A model generated the notes under the pieces. The model was given only the letters and a program-made list of their open reading frames with translations, did no database searches and was not told where the DNA came from. A DNA stretch of 64,000 nt from an uncultured Desulfomicrobiaceae bacterium (GTDB taxonomy: Bacteria; Desulfobacterota; Desulfovibrionia; Desulfovibrionales; Desulfomicrobiaceae): contig CALKRN010000004.1 in the NCBI GenBank assembly GCA_937989665.1, positions 1 to 64,000 on the forward strand, given 5' to 3'. The position numbers and the translations under genes are program-made. Shown piece by piece: positions 17,229 to 26,158 of the stretch (positions within the stretch are counted from its first letter, which is position 1; each line of letters starts with the position of its first letter).

Positions 17229-17263
17229 GTTTGGGGTTGAGTGGCAATTCAAGGAGAAACAGA

Positions 17264-17842
17264 ATGTCAGAACTCATGCGTTTGCAGGTGGCCCGTCGGA
17301 CCGAGTTTGGCAAAGGGCCGTGCGCACGGCTGCGCGCTCAGGGCGCGGTGCCGGGAGTCATGTATGCTGTCGGGGAGAACATCCCTGTTACCGTGGATGC
17401 CAAGGCCTTGGCCAAGGCCTTTGAGGCGGTACGGTATTCGAAGCCGCTCGCCGTGTCTTTTGATGACGGGGTTGAGCGGGTAGTGCTCATCAAGGAGCTG
17501 CGGCACCACCCCTTTAAGCGGAGCTACCTCCATGTGGATTTTTGGGGGATTGATTTGGATAAACCCGTGGACGTCACCGTGCCGTTGGTGGTGACCGGGC
17601 GCGCCAAGGGCGTGGTCATGGGGGGCAAACTCGCGGTGTACCGTGAGCAAGTGACCGTGCGCTGTCTGCCGCATCGTATTCCTGATGCCATTACCATCGA
17701 CATTACTCCCATGAATATCGGGGATAAAATCATGATCGATGCCCTGCCTGTCCCGGAAGGGGTTGAGGTGCTCTTCGATCGGTCGTTTGCCGTGTTGGCC
17801 ATCACCGGTGGCCGCGGGGCACAAGAAGAAACGGCGGCGTAG
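17264..17842 (+). CDS. rplY: Large ribosomal subunit protein bL25 (Ctc/TL5 type)
   Basis: A 192-residue long-form bL25, which binds 5S rRNA in the central protuberance. The N-terminal bL25 domain (about 1-92) shows 'RTEFGKGPCARLRAQGAVPGVMY', shortened here to the segment 'GPCARLRAQGAVPGVMY', and the C-terminal TL5 beta domain contains 'VTVRCLPHRIPDAITIDI'. The ATG at 17264 has AAGGAG directly upstream; the longer frame includes the prs end. The C-terminal tail is short, not the long acidic tail found in some bacteria. Confidence 0.95.
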   Translation: MSELMRLQVARRTEFGKGPCARLRAQGAVPGVMYAVGENIPVTVDAKALAKAFEAVRYSKPLAVSFDDGVERVVLIKELRHHPFKRSYLHVDFWGIDLDKPVDVTVPLVVTGRAKGVVMGGKLAVYREQVTVRCLPHRIPDAITIDITPMNIGDKIMIDALPVPEGVEVLFDRSFAVLAITGGRGAQEETAA

Positions 17843-17863
17843 TTCGTTCTTCTGCTTTTGTGC

Positions 17864-18460
17864 ATGGCGCTCTCCAGCCTCATTGCGGGCCTTGGCAATC
17901 CCGGGGCCCGGTATGCCGCTACCCGTCACAATTTTGGTTTTTTGGTGGTGGATGCGCTGGTGGCGTACTGGCAGCGGTCCCCGTCGGTGACCGGGACCTT
18001 TCGGGATGGTCAGCTGGCCGAGGCCTGGGAGTTTATCGAGGAATTTGGCCAGCGGCGATGGTTGGTACTCAAGCCGCTGACCTTCATGAATTTAAGTGGC
18101 AAGGCCCTGGTGCGGCCTGTACAAAAGTATGGGCTTCTTCCTTCCCAGGTCCTCGTGATCCATGATGAGCTCGATTTGCCCCTTGGCACAGTTCGTTTCA
18201 AGGTCGGTGGAGGGCTCGCTGGACACAATGGACTTAAGTCGGTGGCCGAGGCCTTAGGCAGTCGCGATTTCGTGCGCCTGCGCCTGGGCATTGGCCGCCC
18301 GCCAGCAGGGGTGCCTGGGGCTGAATATGTCCTCCAACCGTTTGCGGTACAGGAAAAGCCCCTTGTCCAAGAGGCTGTGGCCGTGGCTCGGGACGCTGTG
18401 CTCCAGTATTGGGAGCAAGGCGTGGAGGCAGCTGTCCAATGGTTACATCGTCGTCGCTGA
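17864..18460 (+). CDS. pth: Peptidyl-tRNA hydrolase
   Basis: A 198-residue Pth, which frees tRNA from prematurely released peptidyl-tRNA. The catalytic His lies in 'ATRHNFGFLVVD', the conserved Asp in 'VIHDELDLPLGTVR', and 'GGLAGHNGLKS' and 'LRLGIGRPP' are present. ATG 17864 is chosen, giving the family start 'LIAGLGNPGARYA'; a TTG two codons upstream is also possible. No clear Shine-Dalgarno is seen, only a pyrimidine-rich run after the rplY stop, so translation may be coupled to rplY. Confidence 0.95.
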   Translation: MALSSLIAGLGNPGARYAATRHNFGFLVVDALVAYWQRSPSVTGTFRDGQLAEAWEFIEEFGQRRWLVLKPLTFMNLSGKALVRPVQKYGLLPSQVLVIHDELDLPLGTVRFKVGGGLAGHNGLKSVAEALGSRDFVRLRLGIGRPPAGVPGAEYVLQPFAVQEKPLVQEAVAVARDAVLQYWEQGVEAAVQWLHRRR

Positions 18461-18541
18461 AGGTGGACGCCGTGGTGGGTTTTGGGTACATCCCCTGCCA
18501 AGAGCAACTACCCAGAAGCCATCCCATGTGTGGAGGTGTGT

Positions 18542-19081
18542 GTGTTTGGCGTTGGAGAACTCGTCGTGTATCCCGCCCAGGGAGTTGGCCGGGTGGAGCG
18601 CATCGAAACACAGGAGATCGGTGGTATTCCCACGGAGCTCATTATCGTGCGCATTTTGAGTAACAACGTCACCCTGATGGTGCCGGTGAAAAACGCGGCC
18701 AATGTGGGGTTGCGGGAGGTCTATGCCGCCGACCAGGCGCAAGCCATTCTCGATTTTCTCCGAGACCGTTCGGACTTTACCGGATATACAGGGCAGAATT
18801 GGAACCGTCGCTACCGGGAGTATTCGGAGAAGCTCAAAAGCAGTGCGCTGCGCGATGTGGCCTACGTCCTGAAGGAGCTTATCCTCATCAGCAAAGATAA
18901 GGACCTCTCCTTTGGAGAGCGGCGGCTTTTGGAGCAGGCTATGAATCTCGTCTCTCTGGAATTGGCCTTTGCCCTGGGCAAAGAGCAAACGGAAATCAAA
19001 CGCACCATCGAAGGATTGTTTGCTGATATCCTGCAGGCTGGCAAAGAGGGGCAGGCGGAAGACGACGAGCCTGCCGAATAA
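18542..19081 (+). CDS. carD: CarD/CdnL-type RNA polymerase-binding regulator
   Basis: A 179-residue CarD-family protein. CarD/CdnL binds the RNA polymerase beta subunit through an N-terminal Tudor-like domain and stabilises open promoter complexes, often at rRNA promoters. The family start '[18 protein letters not shown]' is clear and the C-terminal helical DNA-binding domain follows ('[19 protein letters not shown]'). The GTG at 18542, five bases after GGAGG, gives the usual N-terminus; two other GTG codons lie six and twelve bases upstream. It precedes rho. Confidence 0.93.
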   Translation: MFGVGELVVYPAQGVGRVERIETQEIGGIPTELIIVRILSNNVTLMVPVKNAANVGLREVYAADQAQAILDFLRDRSDFTGYTGQNWNRRYREYSEKLKSSALRDVAYVLKELILISKDKDLSFGERRLLEQAMNLVSLELAFALGKEQTEIKRTIEGLFADILQAGKEGQAEDDEPAE

Positions 19082-19148
19082 CCAAGACCTTCCTCCCCTT
19101 TTTCTCCACCTTGTCTCGAAAACGTTCCCAACACCATGCGGATGGCCA

Positions 19149-19168
19149 GGCGCCCCAAAAGGGGCGCC
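19149..19168 (+). promoter_or_regulatory. Perfect 8-bp hairpin in the rho leader
   Basis: GGCGCCCC and GGGGCGCC form a perfect stem around an AAAA loop, ending 20 bases before the rho start codon. There is no T-run, so it is not an intrinsic terminator. It could control rho translation or mark a processing site; rho is autoregulated in other bacteria, but a role for this hairpin is inference. Confidence 0.45.
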
Positions 19169-19188
19169 GTATGGCGCATGAGGCAACT

Positions 19189-20436
19189 ATGAACCTCTCT
19201 GAACTCAAGACCAAATCCATGGCGGAGCTGGCGGAGATCGCGCGCCAGTATGACATCGACAACATCGGCGGCATGCGCAAGCAAGAGCTCATCTTCGCCA
19301 TCCTTCAGGCCTGTTGTGCCCAGAATGGGGCTATCTTCAGCGAAGGGGTGCTCGAGATTTTGCCCGAAGGGTACGGCTTCCTGCGTTCGCCCATGTACAG
19401 CTACATGCCTGGCCCGGATGACATCTATGTTTCGCCATCGCAGATCCGCCGTCTTGGTCTGCGCACTGGCGATGTTGTCTCGGGCCAAATCCGCCAACCC
19501 AAGGACGGGGAGAAATATTTTGCCTTGCTCAAGGCCAAGGAAATCTGCTTTCGGCCTCCGGAAGAAACAAAAAAGGTCGTCCTCTTCGATAACCTCAAGC
19601 CCATCTATCCCAACCAACAGTTTCGTTTAGAAAATGGCGATAAAAACTACTCCACCCGCATCCTCGACCTCATGACCCCCATCGGCAAAGGCCAGCGTGG
19701 TCTTATCGTGGCCCCGCCGCGCACGGGCAAAACCATGCTCCTGCAGGCCATTGCCAACGCCATCAGCGCCAACCATCCGGAAGTCTATCTCATTGTCCTC
19801 CTCATTGACGAGCGACCGGAAGAAGTGACCGACATGGAGCGGACCGTGCGCGGGGAAGTCATCAGCTCCACCTTTGATGAGCCGCCGCAGCGCCATGTCC
19901 AGGTAGCAGAGATGGTCATCGAGAAGGCCAAACGCCTGGTGGAGCGCAAGTTCGATGTCGTTATCTTGCTCGACTCCATCACCCGCCTTGGCCGGGCGTA
20001 TAACACCATTACACCATCTTCCGGACGGGTGCTCTCCGGAGGGCTTGAGGCCAATGCCCTGCAGCGCCCTAAGCGCTTCTTTGGTGCTGCGCGCAACCTC
20101 GAGGAGGGTGGCAGTCTGACGATTATTTCTACGGCCCTCATCGATACGGGCTCCCGTATGGACGAGGTCATCTTCGAGGAGTTCAAAGGTACCGGGAATG
20201 CCGATATCTATCTCGATCGGCATTTGGCGGACAAACGCATTTTCCCGGCCATTGACCTCAACCGTTCCGGGACCCGAAAGGAAGATTTGCTCCTTCCTCC
20301 GGATGTGCTCAACAAGGTGTGGATCCTGCGCCGAGTGCTGGCGCCCATGAACTCGGTGGACAGCATGACCTTTCTCCTCGATAAAATGCGTGGCACCAAG
20401 AGCAACAAAGAGTTCCTCGATGCCATGAACTCATAA
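19189..20436 (+). CDS. rho: Transcription termination factor Rho
   Basis: A 415-residue hexameric RNA-dependent ATPase that terminates untranslated transcripts. Seen are the Rho-N domain '[20 protein letters not shown]', the RNA-binding OB fold with 'EGYGFLRSP', Walker A '[11 protein letters not shown]', Walker B '[16 protein letters not shown]' and the R-loop region '[11 protein letters not shown]'. The ATG at 19189 follows GAGG at six bases. An upstream in-frame ATG at 19111 would add 26 residues without family similarity and would span the GC-rich hairpin at 19149-19168. Confidence 0.97.
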   Translation: MNLSELKTKSMAELAEIARQYDIDNIGGMRKQELIFAILQACCAQNGAIFSEGVLEILPEGYGFLRSPMYSYMPGPDDIYVSPSQIRRLGLRTGDVVSGQIRQPKDGEKYFALLKAKEICFRPPEETKKVVLFDNLKPIYPNQQFRLENGDKNYSTRILDLMTPIGKGQRGLIVAPPRTGKTMLLQAIANAISANHPEVYLIVLLIDERPEEVTDMERTVRGEVISSTFDEPPQRHVQVAEMVIEKAKRLVERKFDVVILLDSITRLGRAYNTITPSSGRVLSGGLEANALQRPKRFFGAARNLEEGGSLTIISTALIDTGSRMDEVIFEEFKGTGNADIYLDRHLADKRIFPAIDLNRSGTRKEDLLLPPDVLNKVWILRRVLAPMNSVDSMTFLLDKMRGTKSNKEFLDAMNS

Positions 20437-20456
20437 CTCCTTGGGAGGCCTTCGTC

Positions 20457-21338
20457 GTGCAACTGGCTGTCTATCCTGCAGATACAGAAAATGATGCCTG
20501 GCTCGAATTGTTGTCCATTACGCCTTCTCCTGGGCTGTTGGATCGTATTGGGGACTTTCTTGAGGAGTACCTTCGGGCGCACCAGCTTTCGGCCTATGTG
20601 CTCGGTTTGTCCGGTGGGGTTGATTCTTCCTTTCTCGCGGCCTTGTTGTGGTGGCGGCGGATCCCCTACCACGGGTTTTGCCTGCCCATTGTTTCCAATA
20701 CCCCCGCCGAGATACAACGCGCTCGGGCTGTGGCCGAGGCCTATTGCTGGCCGCCGCGGACCACGGAGGAAATGGTCTTCGATCTCTCGGCGCAGTATGA
20801 GGCCATCTCTGCGGCCTTTGGCGCACGCCTTGGCCGTACGACGCCCTTGGCCGAGGGTAATCTCAAGGCCCGCATCCGCATGCTTTTTCTCTACCATGTG
20901 GCCCAGCTTGTCGGAGGCTGCGTCCTTTCCACAGATCAGCTCGATGAGCTCCTCACCGGCTTTTGGACCCTCCATGGCGATGTGGGCGATGTGAGTCCCA
21001 TCCAGCTTCTTCCAAAGAGCGTGGAGTACGCCCTGGCGGAAATGCTCTGCGCCCATCTGGACGACCCCGACCCTCTGCAGGAGGCTATAGCTGCTGTTCC
21101 GACGGATGGTCTTGGTATCTCGGCCTCGGATTTAGACCAGCTTGGCGTTTCTTCCTATGCAGAAGTAGAGCGTCTCTTTGTGGAGTATTTTACCTTGCGT
21201 CGGGAGGCTGCCCGTCATGGCCTTGATGCTATGGGTCAGGCACGTCTTGCCGAACTTGAGGCCTGTGGTCCGGTGCGCCGTTTTCTTGCTTCGGGACACA
21301 AGCGTCGGGGGCCAGCCCTTCTGGACCCACGGGGATAG
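20457..21338 (+). CDS. nadE: NH3-dependent NAD+ synthetase
   Basis: A 293-residue NAD+ synthase, converting nicotinate adenine dinucleotide to NAD with ATP and ammonia. The PP-loop is 'LGLSGGVDSSFLAAL' and 'LEGNLKARIRM' appears here as 'AEGNLKARIRMLFLYH', the conserved N-type ATP pyrophosphatase block. The glutaminase (nitrilase) domain of long NadE proteins is missing, so it uses free ammonia. The start is GTG 20457, eight bases after GGGAGG. It may be cotranscribed with rho and with the M48 peptidase gene that begins two bases after its stop. Confidence 0.92.
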   Translation: MQLAVYPADTENDAWLELLSITPSPGLLDRIGDFLEEYLRAHQLSAYVLGLSGGVDSSFLAALLWWRRIPYHGFCLPIVSNTPAEIQRARAVAEAYCWPPRTTEEMVFDLSAQYEAISAAFGARLGRTTPLAEGNLKARIRMLFLYHVAQLVGGCVLSTDQLDELLTGFWTLHGDVGDVSPIQLLPKSVEYALAEMLCAHLDDPDPLQEAIAAVPTDGLGISASDLDQLGVSSYAEVERLFVEYFTLRREAARHGLDAMGQARLAELEACGPVRRFLASGHKRRGPALLDPRG

Positions 21339-21340
21339 CC

Positions 21341-22753
21341 ATGCTGTGGAGGCTGCTGACGTGGCTCCTCGTTGTGACACTGCTGGCCGCGCCGGCGGGT
21401 GCTGGTTTTGGTCAATTCACAGTACGCGATGAGCTCGAGCTCGCCCGGAAATTCGAGCTAGTCCTCCAATCGCGTTTCCGCCCTCTTCGCGACACGGTCG
21501 TTTTGGACTACGTGCAGGGGCTGGCGGATCGACTCCTTGCCGTCATGCCCCCCCAGCCCTTTCCGGTGCGGATAACCGTGGTGGAGCATCCCGCGCTTAA
21601 CGCCTTTGCCTCGGCAGGCGGTCGGGTGACGGTGTTTACAGGCCTTATCAACCATCTGGAGTCTGAAGACGAACTCGCGAGCATCTTGGCCCATGAGCTG
21701 GCCCATGTGGCGGAGCGTCACGTGGCCCAAGGGATTGAGCGCAGCCAATACATCAACATTGGCACGATCCTCGGGATGCTCGTAGGCGCTCTTGTGGGGG
21801 CTGGCGGAAGATCCGGGACCGGGGAGGCCCTCATGCTCGGTTCTGCCGCCGGGGCGTCGGCCTTGGCCTTCAAGTACACCCGGGAGAACGAGCATGCGGC
21901 GGATCAGCTTGGTTTTGCGACGCTCGTGGAGGCCGGTTTTGAGCCAGCCGCGATGCCGCGGGCCTTTGCCCGCATGCGTCGCCTCCAATGGCTTGGGGGC
22001 GGTGGGGGGGCACCCTCGTATCTTTCGACTCATCCGGCTTTGGAAGAACGCACCGTGGCCCTGGAGGAGCGCGTTGCTCGTTTGCCTGCGGAGCGCCGCC
22101 AGCAAAAGAGTGCGGGCGGTTCCTTTGCCCTTGTGCAGACCCTGGTGCGCGCCCTATCCCTCCCCCCGGAAGGGGTTGAGGCAACCCTGCGGCCCCTTGA
22201 AGGGGCGCAGCCTTGTTTGGCGGCCTTGGGGATGGGGATCGCTGCCGCGAGACGGCATCAGGGGAGAGAAGCCGAGGCCGCCCTCGCTCGGGCCAGCCAG
22301 TGCCCGCAAACAGCGGAGGTGGCGGCCCGCGAACTGGGTCGACTCTTCTTGAGCCTTGGGCGTGTGCCGGAGGCCCTCCAACACGCGCGAGCCGCAGCCA
22401 CCCACATGCCGCAGGACGCCACAACGCAGGTCCTGTTGGCCGAGGTTCATATGGAGCTCGGGGATGGGGCCGGAGCGCTTCAGTACCTGCGAGTAGCGCT
22501 GGAGCGTTTTCCTCGCGATGGGGAACTGTGGCAGCTGGCTGGTCGTGCCCATGCGGCCCAGGGTGAGGAGAGCGCGGCGCATCTGGCGTTTGCCCGTTCG
22601 TTTGCCTGTGACCGCCGCTGGGACAAGTATGTCTGGCACCGGGATCGGGCGGCGTCTTTGGCGCGCACCTCGGCAGAGCGCGAGGCCGTGGCGCGTCTTG
22701 AGACTGAGGTGGAGGAGTTGCGCGGCCTGTTGCGCCAGCTGGGAGCGGTGTAG
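21341..22753 (+). CDS. BepA/YfgC-like periplasmic M48 metallopeptidase with TPR repeats
   Basis: A 470-residue exported protease. A signal peptide ends near 'PAGA' (residues 18-21). The M48 zinc site is 'LAHELAHVAERH' (HExxH), with the third ligand in 'ENEHAADQLGF'. TPR-like helical repeats fill the C-terminal part (about 290-440) and a short coiled-coil-like tail ends the protein. BepA-type proteins help assemble or degrade outer-membrane proteins such as LptD. The role here is inferred from the architecture. Confidence 0.9.
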   Translation: MLWRLLTWLLVVTLLAAPAGAGFGQFTVRDELELARKFELVLQSRFRPLRDTVVLDYVQGLADRLLAVMPPQPFPVRITVVEHPALNAFASAGGRVTVFTGLINHLESEDELASILAHELAHVAERHVAQGIERSQYINIGTILGMLVGALVGAGGRSGTGEALMLGSAAGASALAFKYTRENEHAADQLGFATLVEAGFEPAAMPRAFARMRRLQWLGGGGGAPSYLSTHPALEERTVALEERVARLPAERRQQKSAGGSFALVQTLVRALSLPPEGVEATLRPLEGAQPCLAALGMGIAAARRHQGREAEAALARASQCPQTAEVAARELGRLFLSLGRVPEALQHARAAATHMPQDATTQVLLAEVHMELGDGAGALQYLRVALERFPRDGELWQLAGRAHAAQGEESAAHLAFARSFACDRRWDKYVWHRDRAASLARTSAEREAVARLETEVEELRGLLRQLGAV

Positions 22754-22916
22754 CCAGAGGCAGAAGGCTTGTGCGTTCTGGTTTGGAGGTGGGCCTCGGG
22801 TCTATCTTCGAGCATCCCTCTGGCGGGCAGAAGGCTTGTGCGTTCTCTTGTGTTTTGGAGGTGGGGCGGCTACAGGCCACCCGCTACAACATTATCTTTT
22901 GGAAAGGAGCTTGTGC
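22754..22916 (+). repeat. Imperfect tandem duplication in the yajC leader
   Basis: A 21-bp sequence at 22759-22779 recurs without a mismatch at 22826-22846, and a following TTTGGAGGTGGG recurs at 22782-22793 and 22854-22865. A third, shorter match (GCTTGTGC) at 22909-22916 lies between the yajC ribosome site and start codon. The spacings are 67 and 75 bases. No gene is convincing in this gap. Confidence 0.8.
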
Positions 22917-23264
22917 ATGTTTCCAACCCTTGCCCATGCCATGGGAGACGTTGCTGGTCAGGCTGGTGGCCAGCCGAATCCGATTATGTCGTTTGTGCCG
23001 CTCATCCTCATGTTTGTGATCTTCTATTTCTTGCTCATCCGGCCGCAGCAGAAAAAACAGAAGGAACACCGCACTATGCTGGAGAATCTAAAGCGCGGGG
23101 ATCGCATCGTCACCTCCGGCGGTCTCTATGGCCGGATCCTCGAGGTGCGCGACGATACCCTCACCGTTGAGCTTGCCAAGGGCGTCGAGGTGCAGCTTGT
23201 ACGGGGCTCGGTAGCTGCGGTGTTGACGAAGGACCAAGCTGCTCCCAAGGACGGCGCGGCGTAA
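22917..23264 (+). CDS. yajC: Sec translocase accessory protein YajC
   Basis: A 115-residue YajC, the small single-span partner of SecDF. Seen are a hydrophobic segment 'FVPLILMFVIFYFLLI' followed by 'RPQQKKQKEH' and the cytoplasmic 'GDRIVTSGGLYGRILEV' domain. ATG 22917 has AGGAG seven bases before. The longer open frame upstream runs through the M48 gene and is a shadow. secD follows 49 bases later. Confidence 0.95.
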   Translation: MFPTLAHAMGDVAGQAGGQPNPIMSFVPLILMFVIFYFLLIRPQQKKQKEHRTMLENLKRGDRIVTSGGLYGRILEVRDDTLTVELAKGVEVQLVRGSVAAVLTKDQAAPKDGAA

Positions 23265-23313
23265 AGTTGAACACGTCTAGCCCCAAAGACAGCGGGGCGG
23301 ATTGAGGATTGGT

Positions 23314-24909
23314 ATGCATTCCATTCGTTGGCGATGGGGGCTCATTGCAGCCGTGCTGCTGGGGGCCTTCCTTTTTGTGCTGCCCTCCATCCCAGTGGTG
23401 CAGCATTCGTTCTTGGGGCACATCCTTCCCGATGCACGCATCAATCTGGGTCTCGATTTGCGCGGCGGCATCCACCTGACGGTGGAAGTGGACCTGGAAG
23501 CAGCGGTACGCCATGCCCTGGGCTTGGCGGGTCAAGAGATCCGCAGCGAGGCTCGGGACAAGGGGATCACCGTGCTCAAGCCGCGGCTCACCCCAGGAGG
23601 GTGGCTGGAGTGCACCCTGCTTGGGGGCGAGCGGGAGGGAGAATTGGATGAGCTTTTGCAAAAGCGTTTCGCCTCTCTTCAGGTGGAGCGCAAAGAACCG
23701 GTCGATGGCGGGATACGCTACCTCCTTCGGCTGACAGAGAGTGCCCGCAAGCAGATCCATGACCTGACCGTAGACCAAGCCGTGAAGACCATCCGCAACC
23801 GGGTGGATGCCTTTGGGGTGGCCGAGCCGGATATTCGCAAGCAAAGCGGAGGGCGTATCCAGATTCAATTGCCCGGCCTGGAGGATACTGCCCGGGCCGT
23901 AGCCCTCATTGGCCGCACGGCCCACCTGGAGTTTCGCCTCGTGGATGAGTCCGCCGATCCCCAGGCGGCTGTGCGTGGGGTGGTGCCCCCTGAGAGCGAA
24001 CTGCTGTGGCTTGTCCACCGCGGCCCTGATGGGAGTGAGACCAAGACCCCCATCGTGCTGCGGCGGGAAACCGCCCTGACCGGCGAGTACATCACCGATG
24101 CCTCGGTGCAATTCGATTCCTTCGGTCACCCTTACGTGGCCATGACCTTCAACACCCGTGGGGCGCGCCTCTTTGAGGAGCTTACTGCGGCCAATGTCAA
24201 GAAACGTATGGCCATTGTCCTTGATGGTACGGTGCATTCGGCGCCGGTCATTCAGGAGCGCATTGCCGGCGGTCGGGCCTCCATCACTGGTCAGTTCACT
24301 TCTCAAGAAGCCCATGACCTGGCGGTTGTGCTGCGGGCGGGCGCCCTTCCGGCCCCGGTGCGGGTCTTGGAGGAGCGCACCGTGGGACCGTCTTTGGGGC
24401 AGGAGTCCATCGAGAAGGGGATCGTGGCCGCCCTTGTTGGCGGTGGGCTGCTCGTGCTTTTCATGGTTGTCTACTATGGGTGGAGTGGGGTGATCGCCAA
24501 TGTGGCGCTTTTCCTCAATTTAGTGCTCATCTTGGCGGGTTTGGCCCTTTTTGGAGCGACCCTCACCCTGCCGGGTATTGCCGGGATCATCCTCACCCTG
24601 GGTATGGCCGTGGACGCCAACGTGCTCATCTTTGAGCGTATTCGCGAAGAGCTGCGCCGCGGGCTTTCCCCCATGGCCGCGGTGGAGGAAGGTTTTTCCC
24701 GTGCTACCTTGACGATTGTGGATGCTAACCTGACGACAATCATCGCCGCGGCCATCCTCTACCAATTTGGGACCGGACCGGTGCGTGGGTTTGCTGTCAC
24801 ATTGAGCCTTGGTATTGTCGCCTCCATGTTCACGGCCATTATCGTCGCGCGTGGTATTTTTGACCTGTGGCTGCACCGTCGCACGCCCGGGGCGGTACTC
24901 AGTATCTAG
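23314..24909 (+). CDS. secD: Protein translocase subunit SecD
   Basis: A 531-residue SecD, which with SecF uses the proton motive force to pull proteins across the inner membrane. The first transmembrane segment (about 7-25) is followed by 'INLGLDLRGGIHLTVEVD', the large periplasmic P1 domain, and five C-terminal helices with 'GMAVDANVLIFERIREE' and 'GTGPVRGFAVTLSLGI'. The ATG at 23314, after GAGG, is chosen over a TTG four codons earlier. It is shorter than E. coli SecD (615 residues), as in many bacteria. Confidence 0.96.
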   Translation: MHSIRWRWGLIAAVLLGAFLFVLPSIPVVQHSFLGHILPDARINLGLDLRGGIHLTVEVDLEAAVRHALGLAGQEIRSEARDKGITVLKPRLTPGGWLECTLLGGEREGELDELLQKRFASLQVERKEPVDGGIRYLLRLTESARKQIHDLTVDQAVKTIRNRVDAFGVAEPDIRKQSGGRIQIQLPGLEDTARAVALIGRTAHLEFRLVDESADPQAAVRGVVPPESELLWLVHRGPDGSETKTPIVLRRETALTGEYITDASVQFDSFGHPYVAMTFNTRGARLFEELTAANVKKRMAIVLDGTVHSAPVIQERIAGGRASITGQFTSQEAHDLAVVLRAGALPAPVRVLEERTVGPSLGQESIEKGIVAALVGGGLLVLFMVVYYGWSGVIANVALFLNLVLILAGLALFGATLTLPGIAGIILTLGMAVDANVLIFERIREELRRGLSPMAAVEEGFSRATLTIVDANLTTIIAAAILYQFGTGPVRGFAVTLSLGIVASMFTAIIVARGIFDLWLHRRTPGAVLSI

Positions 24910-24918
24910 GGAGGGGTT

Positions 24919-26004
24919 GTGGCGCTGTCGTTTTTCAAGACCCAAACTCGATTTGATTTCATTGGCAACCGCCGCAAGGCCTACCTCCTTTCAGCCCTGC
25001 TCCTGCTGGTGGGCTTTGTCTCGCTCGTGGTCCAGGGAGGGCCGCGCTATGGGATCGACTTTGTGGGTGGTATGGTGGTGCAGGCCAAGTCAGCGGTGAA
25101 GATGCCTGCCCGGCAGGTGGAGCAGGCGGTGGTCAGTGCCGGGCTTTCTGGCGCAGTGGTGCAGGAATTTGGGGCCGCGGATGACAACGAGGTTCTTGTC
25201 CGCGTGGCCGTTGCCGAGGAAGCGGCTCCCGCAGCTCGGGAGGCCATTGTTCGGGCATTGGCAGCCATCCCGGAGGCCCGTTTCGAGGTGCAGCGGGTGG
25301 ACATGGTGGGGGCCAAGGTGAGCGCGGATCTGCGGGCCCAGGCCTTGGAGGCCCTTTTCTATGCCGTGTTGCTCATTTCTATCTACATTTCTGGTCGCTT
25401 TGAGCATAAATGGATGATCGCCGCCTTCATGGCCGCCTGTCTTGGGGCGGCGGTCTATGGCCTTGGGCTTTTGGACGTCTCCAAGGAGACGCTGGTCTTG
25501 GCCGCCTTGGCCGTGACCTTGGTCGTATGCTGGAAATTGCAACTCCTCTACGCCCTGGGGGCCACGGTGGCCCTCGTGCATGACACCCTTATTACCGTGG
25601 GGGTGTTCTCGGTGCTCGGCAAAGACATTGACCTCTCCATTGTGGCCGCCTTGCTCACCATTATCGGCTATTCCCTCAACGACACCATCATCGTCTTTGA
25701 CCGGATCCGCGAGAACCTACGCGCCAAGGTCGCGCCAACGCTGCCGGCAGTCATCAACCTCTCCATCAACCAGACCTTGTCGCGCACGGTCCTAACCTCA
25801 GGGACGACATTGCTCGTCATCTTCTGTCTGCTCCTCTTTGGGGGCGGGGTTATCCATGATTTTGCCTTTGCTCTGCTCGTGGGCATTGGTGTGGGGACGT
25901 ATTCATCCATCTTTGTGGCTGCTCCTATCCTCTTGGAGTTTGGCCCAGGGATGCCGTCCGATGGCGATGCCGCGCTCGTCCAGCCTCGGGGGGCGGTGGT
26001 GTGA
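24919..26004 (+). CDS. secF: Protein translocase subunit SecF
   Basis: A 361-residue SecF. Seen are 'YGIDFVGGMVVQAKS' after the first transmembrane helix, and the C-terminal membrane part with 'YSLNDTIIVFDRIREN' and 'RTVLTSGTTLLVI'. GTG 24919 follows a strong GGGAGGGG box. It overlaps nothing but starts only nine bases after secD, so secDF are cotranslated. The final 'PSDGDAALVQPRGAVV' tail is polar and family-variable. Confidence 0.95.
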   Translation: MALSFFKTQTRFDFIGNRRKAYLLSALLLLVGFVSLVVQGGPRYGIDFVGGMVVQAKSAVKMPARQVEQAVVSAGLSGAVVQEFGAADDNEVLVRVAVAEEAAPAAREAIVRALAAIPEARFEVQRVDMVGAKVSADLRAQALEALFYAVLLISIYISGRFEHKWMIAAFMAACLGAAVYGLGLLDVSKETLVLAALAVTLVVCWKLQLLYALGATVALVHDTLITVGVFSVLGKDIDLSIVAALLTIIGYSLNDTIIVFDRIRENLRAKVAPTLPAVINLSINQTLSRTVLTSGTTLLVIFCLLLFGGGVIHDFAFALLVGIGVGTYSSIFVAAPILLEFGPGMPSDGDAALVQPRGAVV

Positions 26005-26110
26005 AGTCAAAGGAGGGGAGGGTGTCCTAACCAAGGTTTTTCCCCGAAGTCCCTTTCGCTCTCGGCGGCCGCTAGGGTGCAGGGTTTTGGCGGCAGAAAC
26101 GTTGTTTTTT

Positions 26111-26140
26111 CCATCAGCGCGGGTCATGCCGCGCTGATGG
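26111..26140 (+). promoter_or_regulatory. Perfect 12-bp hairpin before the phosphohexomutase gene
   Basis: Bases 26111-26122 and 26129-26140 are perfectly complementary with a GTCATG loop. The hairpin ends seven bases before the AGGAGG ribosome site at 26148. A T-run precedes it rather than follows it, so it does not look like a terminator for either strand. It may affect mRNA stability or translation of the next gene, or be an operator. Confidence 0.5.
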
Positions 26141-26158
26141 CGGTGGTAGGAGGGATCC

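Noticed and set aside
22759-22846. Two identical 21-bp repeats separated by 46 bases, as a possible CRISPR remnant
   Set aside because: Only two full copies exist, they are not palindromic, the second block between them is also partly repeated, and no cas genes are present; a local duplication explains them better.
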